Below, piece after piece: positions 1-11,293 of a stretch of DNA of 64,000 nucleotides. The position numbers were made by a program, and so were the translations under genes. The first letter of the stretch is position 1, and the number at the start of each line of letters is the position of its first letter. The stretch is taken from contig NC_080571.1 of assembly GCF_030247185.1 (NCBI RefSeq), positions 7,747,001 to 7,811,000 of the forward strand. The letters run 5' to 3'. The stretch comes from Malaya genurostris (lineage: Eukaryota > Arthropoda > Insecta > Diptera > Culicidae). The notes below the pieces were generated by a model that was not told where the DNA came from, made no database searches, and saw nothing but the letters and a program-made list of their open reading frames with translations.

Positions 1-580
1 AATAATTGATAAACACTTCTTTCTAAACGATGAATAAGCATGTTACCAAAGACATGATATTAACAAGATATCCAGCTCTCACATTTCTCGAACAAATCCG
101 AGTCCGCATCGAATCTCGTACATAGAAGTAGGGGAGAGAAATGTCAAATTCGTGCGCGCCAAAATAGCAGCACTGCGCACCTATACAATTGACATGAAAT
201 GTTGAATGTGATGGCGTTGCTGAACTGAACATTAATTTCGCTCCAAGCTGACAGGGTCTGATGTTACTCAATCACAGTAGCAATTTGACGAAAAACTTAC
301 AAATTTGAGAGAACGACAACATGATCATAATATTGAAACCATTATTACATCGAATTTGAGGAAACACAAAAACACGTACTGCTAGAAACTGCTGAAAGAG
401 ATTTATTTCAGGAAACTACTTCTCGGATCTCTAACTTGGGAAAAGCAGTTCCCAACCATGATTTGTTTTAATTTTAAATTGAACCGAAACTCCCTCCCGT
501 AGTTGGTGGGCTTGACGGTATTGCAAACATCATCAGATACAATCAATTAGTATTAAAATTTAATATAGATATATGTTACA
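1..580. other. Intergenic, no gene recognised
   Basis: AT-rich sequence with only short, unconvincing ORFs. No RNA gene, repeat or promoter was recognised up to the SINE target duplication at 568-580. Confidence 0.5.
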
Positions 581-790
581 AAGCAAAGTCTTGGCATTCC
601 ATTCCTTTTGTGGAATTTGGCCTTTCTGTTTCAACAGACTTCGCAGCCGATTCTGTAGTGTACAGAATCATTGCATGGCTAGTACTATGGATCCTACTGA
701 TACTAAGAATCCTTCCAGGTCGGGGCTCGAACATACGACAACTGGTTTGTAAGACCAGCGTCCTATGCATTGAACCGCCAACCTGGGACG
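581..790 (-). mobile_element. tRNA-Val-derived SINE
   Basis: Read on the minus strand, the 5' end folds like a tRNA: the anticodon stem-loop CTGGT-CTTACAA-ACCAG carries anticodon TAC (Val), and a B-box-like GTTCGAGCCC follows. A non-tRNA body runs down to a short 3' end ending GACTTTGCTT. The insertion is bounded by a perfect 13-bp direct repeat, GATATATGTTACA, at 568-580 and 791-803, which is the target-site duplication expected of LINE-mobilised SINEs. Very similar tRNA-headed SINEs are familiar from mosquito genomes. The intact duplication suggests a fairly recent insertion. It is non-coding; ORFs crossing it are accidental. Confidence 0.88.
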
Positions 791-803
791 GATATATGTT
801 ACA

Positions 804-1317
804 GCTTTAGCTTATTTCTGAATTTAATGAATGAAATACGGAACGACTTGAATAAGATGTTGATTGCATTACGCTCCAAACATCCTGGGTTTGGAGAGGC
901 CGGTAGGACTTAACTGAGCTCTGTTTTATGTTCCATTTTCATACTATCGGCCCTTATTACCAGTGTGAAGTGGAAATTAAGTGGATTGAACCTATCCCAA
1001 ATGGGTTTCACACGATGACATCAAACGAACGGTAAATCTGGTCCATCTTTAACGTTTATTAGTGGTTTGGGTACCATGGAATACTGTGGAATGAGATAGA
1101 ATATTGTAGAATAGAATAAAATAATGCAGACTGAACATATGAGCAAACTACTGATAGCTTTCAAATGATGTTCATCCAGTTCATTTTGTGAGCTTGTGTC
1201 GTTTTCATGTGAGACCTGATGGGTGAGATGATATGTTAGTGAAGTGTAAGAGGAAGTGTATGCAAGAACGGTAATAAAGGCTCAGGACTAACGATCGATC
1301 AATAGTAGAGATAAAAG
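804..1317. other. Intergenic, no gene recognised
   Basis: AT-rich. A low-complexity patch of GAATA/TAGAAT repeats lies near 1078-1130. No gene is seen. Confidence 0.45.
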
Positions 1318-1319
1318 TA

Positions 1320-1640
1320 GGGTAACGGTACCCTCATTTATCTCAGTTCCACTAGTCATATCATATACGGAAACCATTAGTTTGAGTAACATCTGTTTCC
1401 TCTGTTCGATAGATTCACTTCAAAAGTAAGATAAAATTAGGAGCATTCGCTTCAAGTTTTCGCGTCGCTATAACAACAGTATTGAACAAATTTCGAACTA
1501 CTTTTTCTGTGGTAGTGCTTCACAATTCCGAAGCAAAGATATTGTATTCTATTTTATCGCAATGCATTAATTGAAAATCGAGTAATCGCTAAAATAACAT
1601 GGTGCCTCTTCAAATGAAATGATTATTGGTACATTAACCC
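1320..1640. mobile_element. MITE with GGGTAACGGTACC-type termini
   Basis: The left end reads GGGTAACGGTACC and the right end, reverse-complemented, reads GGGTTAATGTACC. Both ends are flanked by TA (1318-1319 and 1641-1642), as in Tc1/mariner-type insertions. There is no coding capacity. About 220 bp of its interior (from about 1393) is similar to 14072-14299, showing it belongs to a dispersed family. Confidence 0.65.
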
Positions 1641-1702
1641 TAGTCAGAATCTATTAGAATAGAAACCGTAGCTCAATGTCACGATGTTTGCTTGTGGAGT
1701 AC

Positions 1703-1736
1703 ATGTGTGTATGTATGTATGTATGTATGTGTGTGA
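1703..1736. repeat. (GTAT)n microsatellite
   Basis: Imperfect tandem GTAT/GT repeat: several consecutive GTAT units flanked by GTGTGT. Confidence 0.85.
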
Positions 1737-1999
1737 GTAGGTTTGCGTACATATGTATATGTATGTGTAAATTGCATGTGTAAATAATTACTAACTCAAC
1801 ATTTCTATTCCATATGAAATTAATTCACACTGAAAAAACTGGAAAATTGAACTGAAAGAAGCTCTTAAACTTGGAAATGAAGAATGATGCAGAATACCAG
1901 AAATATTTAAAAACAAAGAAACGAATAAATAACGGAGAAGTATTGCAAATAAGATGAGTATGTAAAAAAAACACCCAGCAGGTAAACCCATTTAAAAGA

Positions 2000-2060
2000 T
2001 TATCATTATTGTTATTACTATTACCATTATTACATTACTATTACAATTATTACCATTAAA
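2000..2060. repeat. (ATT)n-like imperfect microsatellite
   Basis: Degenerate trinucleotide run of ATT/ACT/ACC units. Confidence 0.7.
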
Positions 2061-2623
2061 TTCCATACAGACCATTACAAGAACCATATACCACAATTTA
2101 CATTATCACAAAACCAGATCTACGACCATTGTCATTACAAAAACAACAACTAAACAATAAAACACAACCACACACTATAAGAACAAGTTTATACAATCTA
2201 TTTGAATCAGCTCAAAAAAACAGTGACCAAGTGGGCACCATAGCCTAGGAACGTCTGTGTGTTGATTTAAAATAGAAGCTCATAGAAGCAAATCTTATCA
2301 AGGGTCCAGTGTAGAACCGAAGCAAGGGACTGCTGCCACTGTGACTACTTACAAAAAATTCAAATTGAACCAAAACTATTGGTTAAATTATGTTGATGAG
2401 AGCATTTTTTTCTCCATAAATACGTTTATTTCATAGGCAATATACATAAGTTTTTTTTCGCCGTGGCATCCACAATACATAGTACTTTAAGCCTAATACA
2501 TTCGAATATCATATTAATATTTTGGTATTCATTAGTTAATCTAAACACTGTTTTTATCAAGCGATTTGTTATTATAAATTACATTTAAATAAAATATATT
2601 TATTTTGTACATGATCTCTTAAC
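2061..2623. other. Intergenic, no gene recognised
   Basis: AT-rich, low complexity. Nothing is recognised before the transposon that starts at 2626. Confidence 0.45.
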
Positions 2624-2625
2624 TA

Positions 2626-3550
2626 AAGGGTGATTTTTTAAGAGCTTGAGAACTTTTTTAAACAATAAAACGCATAAAATTTGCAAAATCTCATCGGTTC
2701 TTTATTTTAAACGTTAGATTGGTACATGACATTTACTTTTTGAAGATAATTTCATTTAAATGTTGACCGCGGCTGCGTCTTAGGTGGTCCATTCGGAAAG
2801 TCCAATTTTGGGCAACTTTTTCGAGCATTTCGGCCGGAATAGCCCGAATTTCTTCGGAAATGTTGTCTTCCAAAGCTGGAATAGTTACTGGCTTATTTCT
2901 GTAGACTTTAGACTTGACGTAGCCCCACAAAAAATAGTCTAAAGGCGTCAAATCGCATGATCTTGGTGGCCAACTTACCGGTCCATTTCTTGAGATGAAT
3001 TGTTCTCCGAAGTTTTCCCTCAAAATGGCCATAGAATCGCGAGCTGTGTGGCATGTAGCGCCATCTTGTTGAAACCACATGTCTACCAAGTTCAGTTCTT
3101 CCATTTTTGGCAACAAAAAGTTTGTTAGCATCGAACGATAGCGATCGCCATTCACTGTAACGTTGCGTCCAACAGCATCTTTGAAAAAATACGGTCCAAT
3201 GATTCCACCAGCGTACAAACCACACCAAACAGTGCATTTTTCGGGATGCATGGGCAGTTCTTGAACGGCTTCTGGTTGCTCTTCACTCCAAATGCGGCAA
3301 TTTTGCTTATTTACGTAGCCATTCAACCAGAAATGAGCCTCATCGCTGAACAAAATTTGTCGATAAAAAAGCGGATTTTCCGAATGGACCACCTAAGACG
3401 CAGCCGCGGTCAACATTTAAATGAAATTATCTTCAAAAAGTAAATGTCATGTACCAATCTAACGTTTAAAATAAAGAACCGATGAGATTTTGCAAATTTT
3501 ATGCGTTTTATTGTTTAAAAAAGTTCTCAAGCTCTTAAAAAATCACCCTT
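2626..3550 (-). mobile_element. Rearranged DD41D mariner-type transposon with 174-bp TIRs
   Basis: A 925-bp element flanked by TA (2624-2625 and 3551-3552). The first 174 bp (2626-2799) recur as a perfect inverted copy at 3377-3550. The left copy includes the end of the transposase gene, so the right copy carries an inverted duplicate of that coding end in place of the normal 5' half. Tc1/mariner elements usually have short to moderate TIRs and transposases of about 340 residues, so this is a fold-back derivative. The perfect identity of the arms points to a recent rearrangement or gene conversion. It cannot encode a complete transposase. Confidence 0.85.
2733..3392 (-). pseudogene. DD41D mariner-type transposase, N-terminally truncated
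   Basis: This 219-residue ORF holds the catalytic domain of an IS630/Tc1/mariner transposase, which cuts and joins DNA at TA sites. Visible catalytic motifs are ILFSDEAHF (D17), WFQQDGATCHTA (D110) and SCDLTPLDYFLWG (D152). Residues 110 and 152 are separated by 41 residues, giving DD41D, the spacing known for the rosa-like branch; that family name is my inference. The paired N-terminal helix-turn-helix DNA-binding domains are absent. The first codons come from the inverted 3'-end duplicate, so the apparent start is an artefact of the rearrangement. The catalytic half has no stop or frameshift, so loss of function is by truncation, and probably recent. Confidence 0.85.
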
Positions 3551-3552
3551 TA

Positions 3553-4179
3553 TTACAGGTTTGTTTGTATCAGTTTATCACTTTTATTCAATATAAGATA
3601 GCTGGTAGAACTCATGGAAGAGAAAGGAGTCTAACATAAAATTAAATTTAAATTGGAACTCCAATGAAATGATAAAGAAGTTTCATGTATGTAAGGTCAC
3701 GACAAGCAAGAATGTCTCGAACTGAGACATTTGATAGTCTACCTTGGGTACGCAAAGAATTTATTAGTTGAGATCTGACATCACGATACTCCACGTATGT
3801 TCAAACGACATGATATCGCGATAACCTTCGCCACAAGCACAATGATTAGTCTAGGAAAGTCCAATTCGAAGGAGATTCATCATAATCGTACAACTCGATG
3901 AAGGAGTTCATCATAATCATCATAATAGTACTATGATGAAGGAGTTCATCATAATCGTACAACTCGAGAAGGGTGTCATAATTTTTTAATTGCAACGAAA
4001 TGAAATATCTCCACCAAAAATACGTTTCGGTTTACTCGCCATTCGGATTGTGGTAATTTTAAAGTGCAATTCAACACGAACTGTAAAAACACTGAAGAGT
4101 TGAAACGACCCGATTGAAGATAATTAATCTTTACTCGTACTCGAACCAAATCCGAAGTTTATTTTTTTCCAAAACTTAA
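3553..4179. other. Intergenic with short direct repeats
   Basis: No gene. Around 3862-3970 the phrase 'aaggagttcatcataatc' occurs repeatedly with 'gtacaactcga', making a small tandem array of about 50-60 bp units. Confidence 0.5.
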
Positions 4180-4242
4180 CCTAACACTAAATCTAAATCT
4201 CTACCTGTCATGTACAGGTAGAGATTTAGATTTAGTGTTAGG
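4180..4242. repeat. Perfect 29-bp-stem hairpin
   Basis: 4180-4208 is the exact reverse complement of 4214-4242 with a 5-base loop. It lies in a block (about 4080-4410) rich in CCCGA/TCGGG phrases that may be a degraded repeat. Transcribed, it would form a long stem. Confidence 0.85.
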
Positions 4243-4767
4243 TCAAACCGGCAAAGTTTTTGTTTCTAAACCCGACCCTATTCCGAGCCCGTTGGGTTCA
4301 GGAACGAAGAGTTTGCATACCTGAAACCCGATCGAATCTAAATACTCGTATCGTCGGGTGCGGGTCGGGTGTCAGATGCAAACACCTGAAACCCGACCAT
4401 CTCTAGTGTACTTAGAACAAATATAATTTTATTACAACGAAACGCCTGAATCTAAACTGAAAATAATATCGTAGCAATAGTTTAATAGTATTTTCCTATC
4501 TCAAAAAACAAACAAGAAAGGAATCTCATAGACTATAAAACCTGACTTAAATAGCATCCGCTGGAAGGTTGTGTCACCTCATGTGAGAAAGAAAAACTAT
4601 TGCAAAAAAACATTGTTTGGAAATGCTCTCGAAGCATTGGAATCAAATTAAGCCCGACACGAATCATCGTTTAGTGTATTAAACAATTCCGTTTTAGAAG
4701 TGTGCCGATATGTGAAGCACTAAATCACATTTGCTGTACGACATTTCAAGTGGTACTCAATGGATCA

Positions 4768-4799
4768 TATAAAAACTTCATGTAATCGCAAAGCTCAGT
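4768..4799 (+). promoter_or_regulatory. TATA box and initiator of the mucin-like gene
   Basis: TATAAAA lies at 4768-4774. The arthropod initiator TCAGT lies at 4795-4799, with its A about 29 bases downstream of the first T of the TATA box. That is the canonical spacing for RNA polymerase II. Transcription from about 4797 would give a 5' leader of about 48 nt before the ATG at 4845. Confidence 0.7.
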
Positions 4800-4844
4800 C
4801 GAGAAGCAATCAGTGCAACGTTCCCAGAAAGACGAGTGACAAGC

Positions 4845-5254
4845 ATGGACGTGTTACGAGTGGTTCTATGGTCGTTATCAGTTCTAGTTTGCATTTTGCA
4901 AGGTATAGTGCGTTGAAAATTTAAATAAAACATCGCAATTCAATGTTCTACCATTCAGTGAACTGTCAGGAAAATTCAACTTCTCCAGCGCCGGGATTGA
5001 ATACTACTGAATCCTCTTCCAATTCGACCATCGCAATCTCCAGTACCAGCAGTGTAGATGCTAGTTCGACAACACCCATTCCGACGACAATGCATCCAAA
5101 TTCCACTACACCAGAATCATCAAATTCGACGGTGTCAGAAAACATCACGACGACTGCAAAACCAAATTCTGCCACCGCGAATCGAAATTGTTTGATTTCA
5201 TGGGCGATAGTAGCAATTTTTATTGTGCTACTTTCTTCAACTCAAGGTAGATAA
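4845..5254 (+). CDS. Small secreted/surface Thr-Ser-rich (mucin-like) protein, two exons
   Basis: Exon 1 is 4845-4902 and exon 2 is 4959-5254, with a 56-bp GT...AG intron (4903-4958) in phase 1. The product is 117 residues. Residues 1-19 form a hydrophobic signal peptide (MDVLRVVLWSLSVLVCILQ). A low-complexity body of Ser, Thr, Pro and Asn follows, with many NxS/T sites, typical of O- and N-glycosylated mucin-like proteins. The C-terminus has a hydrophobic stretch (WAIVAIFIVLL) that could be a membrane anchor or a GPI-anchor signal. TATA and initiator lie upstream with correct spacing. A second intron is possible (donor at 5247, acceptor ending 5337), which would replace the last residues; AATAAA at 5345-5350 could be the poly(A) signal. 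Function is unknown. Mosquitoes have many such short mucins in gut and salivary tissue, but that is family knowledge, not shown here. Confidence 0.72.
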
Positions 5255-7700
5255 TGAATTAAGTGAGTGATGCAAAATAGTTGCTGTCTGATTAGTGAAT
5301 TTGTCAATATGTTATGAGCTAGAAATTTTCCTTATAGCTGCTGGAATAAACAGAAAAGTGTTAGAATTAATAGAATTTTGTGGCTGATTTTGCATTTCGT
5401 TTTAGTCAGATTCTAGAGTCATGCTTTGAATATTTGCCTAGACTTTAGGTCTAGAAATGGTTTTTATAATCGTCCAGTGTTTCCAAACGTATTAATTATT
5501 TGCGTGAATTTCGAATAATGCCAGAAAACTATCATTGATCATTGTTTCAATTAATATGAAAACCATTTTTAGTAGTAATTTAGGGGTTTTAGTACACCGT
5601 GAATAACCGGTTTGTTTGCACATGATTATTTTACTTTTTTTTTTCGTTTCGTCTTCCACTCATTCTTGGTAGAAAGTCATAACGCAAACGCTAAAAGAAA
5701 ACAGAGCTTTGACCCCATTTCCATTATTTACACACCGAAATAAAATCATTGATTCTCAAATACTATGAAAAGCAGTTTAGCCATTCACTTCGGTTTGTCC
5801 GAACTGATTCCATCGAACTCCAACTCGCATCCATCCCGCATCTGGCAGCGCAGCCAGCGGTAGCATGTAACATTTGTTAATTGGACCAATAAACCAAAAA
5901 TGTAGCGAATTAGTTTCACTCGTTTCCAATTTTCGCTCGGCGGCTGCCACCTGCTCCCTTTTTGGAACACCGAGCACCTCTCCTAATTCCTCCGTTCAAA
6001 TAATTATTATGCATTATCTCCAACCGTTCCCTGTTCAAAAATTGATTAACGTTGCTACCGAATAGCAAAACCCATTCGGGGTCCTATCACCACTCACAAC
6101 AATATTAATTCGATGGCAAAAATAAAAAAAATATAATAAAAGCTACTGTGGCGTGATTGCAATGCGGTCAGCACTGAACAGTTGAGTGCCAAGGAACTGG
6201 GGAAAATGCTTTTATTTCAAAAATAGAAGCACCAATTTCCGAGGCTCGGATCGATGATTGTATCCAATACGATCCGATACTAAAATTCCAACTAATTTTC
6301 AGCCTTATCTTCATACTCTAGCTTTAGTCCACTATAATTCAACACCGACTATCTAAACTGCATCTCCAAAGCAAACCATCATTGAAGCTGCATTAATTCA
6401 AAATTCAACGCCCTCGTTGCGCTTTTGTTTCGATAGTCGCCGACCGACGAGAGTGGCGAATCCGTTTCAATACTTTCAGCAAATGGTATTTATTAGCCGT
6501 AAGTCCACCGCTGAACAACTGGGCCGTTTGTGAGAGGAAAAGGAAAGTAATTGATTTCTGAAAGGGGCGATTAAGTTATAAAATTAGTGTTATATTTGAA
6601 TGCTAGTCAATATTGGCCCGAGATAAATCTTCAATTATATCGGCATCGGATGCGAGCGTAAAAACTGTGTGTGTATGCAGTAAATTGAATATTCAATGGC
6701 TCCGTTGATTATTTGTTGCTAAACGCCATCAATGGGATGTTGCAGATCACCTACGGAAGCACGTGAGGTTATAGCCATTCATTGTTCATCTAAATTTATG
6801 CGTGGAATGATTTCAGCATGGGTTTGGAAGAGCTTGTTCTGAATTACAATTCATCTCTTACTAATGCCGACTTATGACAGCAAATAATCGCTAATTGGCA
6901 TTACAATTGCTCTTGAGACCGAATTAGAGCCGACTTTGGCATGCTAATAAGGCTTATTTATGGCTAGTGTGTATTCTAAATGCTGAATTCCGATTGATTT
7001 ACAACAGATGAGCTTTCAGATTGCATACATAGCGCTGTAGTAATTTTCGGTGCACATAAAAGGCTATTTTACTGCTATTACTGCTAAATTGTCCGTAAAT
7101 TTTTGTTCATGATTAAATTGACTTTACTTTCAACGATCGCCTTTTAAGAGTCGTCTAAGCACGAGTGAAAATTATTTCTTTTTGCTCATTTGATCGAAAG
7201 TTACTTTAAGCGACCAGAAAACCACTATTGATACACGTGTATGCTTAAGATATTGGAATAATTGCTTATAAATTTGCTTTCAATTGTATTGTATGCTAAT
7301 TGTTCTCGATATCGAAACGATTGACTGAACAAGTGACAAATAATTATTTTATATATTAATTAAATTATTTATGATTCGTCCTTTAAATTTGAAACGTTTC
7401 CCAATCCCCTAGGTAGAGTCATACAATTGATCTGACTCGCAAAACGAATAACCTAGAGGTTAAAAAATTTATATCATGTGTACCAATTAATTTGCGCAAT
7501 TTATTTGAACGGAAATACATGCTGATTGTAGGTTATCGGCTACAGATACTTTATTTATTTGAAAGCTAGTCATTTGTTCCATCTTTTCTCCAACTTACGA
7601 GTACTCCATCGAAAGAACATTTTCCACATTTTTGTAACTAGTGCAGTGCTGACATCGATGAAAGCGAATGATAATTGGAAGAGGTCAAGTCTGAGAAATA
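5255..7700. other. Intergenic, no gene recognised
   Basis: About 2.4 kb of AT-rich DNA beyond the possible poly(A) signal of the mucin-like gene. The ORFs are short, overlapping on both strands and resemble no family. No repeat with clear ends was recognised. Confidence 0.45.
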
Positions 7701-7739
7701 TGGCGGGTGGAGCAAAACTTTCCATCTGAGCTCCTAAAT

Positions 7740-8950
7740 GATGTACCATGGGGTCTTTTTTACGCGGTTTTTTTAATGCAGTTTCTTTTTAAGCGGATTT
7801 CCGAAGTTACACGGTTTATTCTACGCAGATTTCCCAAGCTATGCGGTTTTTATATATTGTCTTCGAAATGCATGAAACGTCGATATCTGGTGTAATCTTC
7901 TAAGACATTTGGCATCAAAAAAATATTTTTTTCCATTTTGCATTTTTCTCTTCGCGGATTTCCGAAATTACGCGGTCTCAAATCTCAAGTCCTCAAGTCG
8001 ATTTTTTCAAAAAACTGCTAGATCTTTATGTTCGTGTACCAACCGACTAAATTTACTTTCAGCTAAAATTTCAAATATTGTATATTTCATATTTACCAAA
8101 AATCTCAACAAAATCGATATTTTCACAGAAGTTTTTAAAATTGAAGAAGTTTTAGGCACTTACGTGGATTTGAAGTAAGTGCAGTCTAAGAAATTTTACT
8201 TACCAACTCAATGAACTTAGCAAAGTAAAACAAACATCTATGATCTTCTATGTAGATAAAATTTGGTATCAGTTATTTCGGTGAAAATATCGATTTTTAG
8301 ATTTTTGATAAATATAAAATTCTTGAAATTTTAGCTGAAAGTAAATATAGTCGGTTGGTACACGAACATTCTTGAATGCGTGCTTAGCTGAGTCACAAAA
8401 AACTCTAAGATTCAAAATTTCTGTAAAAATACAAAATCTCAATTTTTAGTAACCATGATAGAATTTGTTGTTAAAAATTTTAATTGAAGTAATATTCAAT
8501 CGATTGGTGATCATCAATGCCTAAATGTTCGATATGAATTTCATGCTAAGTGTCAAACAGGTTTAATTTTATTTTAACTTTAAAATTTCGGTGAAATATC
8601 AAATTTTTGGATTTTGTTTAGTAAATTTGAAACTGTTTTTCCCGTACATTTTAGCTGGTATCAAATTCAATTGATTGGCGTACAAAAATGCTTAGCCGTA
8701 TTTAGCATTCTTCGAATACTTCTAATATTCTTGAATTTCTGTGAAAATATCGAATTTTTTGAGACATTTTCAGTAAAGTTGAAATTGATTTTGTCTAACA
8801 CATATAGCTGACATCAAATGCAATGCAAATGCTATTGGTATACAAAAATGCATACGTAGTCGCTTAATTTTAAAGATATGTCGAAAATAAGAAGATTTCG
8901 ATAATTTATGCTTGGAGTTTTGGTTACGTTTTTGATCATAACTTTCATTA
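7740..8950. repeat. Diverged tandem/inverted repeat cluster
   Basis: A motif of the form 'gtgaaaatatcgattttt ... gtaaa ... ttttagctg ... attggt ... acaaaaatgc' recurs about every 110-170 bp at roughly 8281, 8420, 8585 and 8723. The same sequence occurs inverted at about 8024-8125 (inverse of about 8281-8372, both sharing 'gtcggttggtacacgaaca'). Short 'tacgcggtttt / ttcgcggatttccgaa' phrases repeat at 7760-7975. The unit has no coding potential. It may be a decayed satellite or foldback element. Confidence 0.55.
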
Positions 8951-10497
8951 CCAAAGTGTAATTGAAAAATTTTCTGTTTCATTTATGTTGCGATAGACGT
9001 ATCTGTCTAATGATGAACAAATTTTAAAAATTCTAACAGCTTAGATATGGCCAGCCAAAGTAATCGTTCCCACTTTTTTTCAACAGACTTCAGTTGGAAC
9101 TTTTTATAATAACTTCGAGTAGAATATTTGGTTTTCCATCGTTTGAAATGGATTTTCTTCCGAATGAATTTATCTTTATAATGGTAAAAAAAATTGGAAA
9201 TCGGTCCAATGATAAGTCAGTCAAAATTAGCGTTTCCATGTTTTTTACCCCCTTGGTATTCGGAGTGTTATTGTAAAAACATATAACAAATTAAAAAATA
9301 TATTAGGCAGTATTTCTCTCATTCATGCCAACCTCCTCCACCTATATTTCTCATTTCTACTTGTGCTTACCTGTTGAAATATTAGAACTCCAAAATTAGT
9401 AAATTAGTTAAAAATTTGAAAGGTACATTATGGAGAATAGAATATCTCAACTATGTTTCCAATATTTATTCGAGTTTCTAAAATTTGGGTGGGGGGAGTC
9501 ATGGCTCTTCCATTTAAATTTTAAGGAGGGCAAAAAGTGCTGGGAGCCGAGAACCTTTGTTAGGTTCCGAGAAAGCTAAATTTCGTTCAACGTTTTTTGC
9601 TATTTGTCATTCTGAATTATCTCATTACGAGTAGATGATCAGAATTGGTTTGGTAACTAACGTTTAACCTCTCCGCCAAATGTTCTTGGCTTTGAGAATT
9701 AATTTTAATTTTAAATCAACGTACACGAGTAGCAACCGATAGAGCATGTTCTCGGTAAGCTTCAACAAGAATTTAATGTAGTTTGAGTTGTTTTTTTTTT
9801 ACTCTTTACTTGTCAAGAACTTCGACATGTTCACTTTCCTAATATTCATGACACTAACATGCAATTGACCAAACAGCAATGGATTTTTGGAACGTGATGC
9901 TACTGCGAAAAAATGACGGAATAGTTTCGACAGTGAACTAATCTCTGTTTGCAGCGACATCTTTTGGAAAAATCCCGCTTTATTAAATGACACACCTGGT
10001 ATAATAGAAATCAATAACGGAGAGTAAAAAACAAAGGCGAAGATTTGTAGGAGACATTGGTGGTCGATGGCAATCACTGACCTGACCTTAAGGTTAAAAC
10101 CTTTATAATTGAAACAAAAAACAAAGATTAGCTCCATATTCCTTAGTTCAGAATTTTATACTACTCCGCTAGGTGGTGAAGAATTCTCGTCTTTGGATTT
10201 TAAGTTACAGAATGGAAACAGCACTCAAGAAATATTTCATTTTTCAAGCATTGAAAAGTAAAACATCGCTGATTAAAGCCCAAATGGTTTCTTACTTCCT
10301 TTTCAAACCAAATAAGTTGACGCAGAACTATTTATTGGTCAGAAAGGTGAACTTTCAATCGAGCGGAAAAGTAGGATACTTTATTCCGATGTGGAACTTG
10401 ACCTTTCAGCAGATTGCTTTGAGTGCTGCCTCTGGAGAATTATTTTCCCAACTTTATTAACGATACACATTCAAATTTAAAATTAGGACGAAGTTTT
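8951..10497. other. Intergenic, no gene recognised
   Basis: The two longest ORFs, 9799-10137 (minus) and 10173-10460 (plus), show no recognisable motif or gene structure. A run of nine A follows the stop of the first on its own strand. No repeat with clear ends is seen. Confidence 0.4.
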
Positions 10498-10752
10498 GCT
10501 TAGGGATGCCGAATATTCGAATTACTCGATTGTTCAATAATTGAATACATTTTTTGAACTAATCGATTCAATTTTGATGGATTAACCGAACTATTAATCG
10601 ATTACTCGATTATTTATTCGATTTTTAGTATTAAATTTAAATCGTTAAATAATCGAATATTAGTTTCAAACTAATCGATTGAATTTCAGTCGGTTAGGTG
10701 AGTTAATAATCGATTACTCGATTAATCGATCGACATTCCGTCATCCCTAGCT
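10498..10752. mobile_element. Small MITE rich in ATCGATTA/TCGAATA repeats
   Basis: About 250 bp bounded by TTAGGGATG at the left and CATCCCTAG at the right, which are inverse of each other. Inside are two related halves made of short TAATCGATTACTCGATT-like phrases. There is no coding capacity and no clean target duplication was found. Confidence 0.55.
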
Positions 10753-11293
10753 TTACTTATTTGTTGAAGATGCTAGCACATTGATAGATCCATCTCGAAA
10801 TGTCCACAGATCCATAGGGTAGAATACTGCCATACAGGATGCGCAAGTTTAAATTCATGCACTTTTCTTTCAACAGATGTATTTAATATTATTTCTTTTT
10901 GCCTTTCTCATTTAGAAAAGTTATGCAATCACTGTGAAAACCGACTTTTGAATCGAGGCCCGAAAGGCCGAGTGTCTTATACCATTCGACTCAGTTCGTC
11001 GAGTACGCAAAATTTTATTTCAATTTACTTCCTCACTTTTCTCAGAGATGGCGTGACCAATTTCAACCAACTTATATTCAAATGAAAGGTCTCATACAAA
11101 ACTTTCGAATTTCATCCGGATCCGACTTGCGGTTCCGGAATTATAGGGTAAAGTGTGTTAAAAATTGGATACCGTCACTATTCCAATCGCTAGCCATTGT
11201 CAATAGACCAGTGCGGTAAAACTTCATTCAATTCAATTGAAACTGAATGTGGAACACATTGATGATCTCTCCACTGCAGTAAACTTCATTCTT

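Noticed and set aside
3246..3443. Plus-strand ORF across the DD41D element
   Set aside because: A shadow created by the inverted duplicate of the transposase 3' end.
9799..10137. 112-codon minus-strand ORF followed by an A9 run, suggestive of a retrocopy
   Set aside because: No recognisable family, no target duplication, and the A-run is common in this AT-rich sequence.
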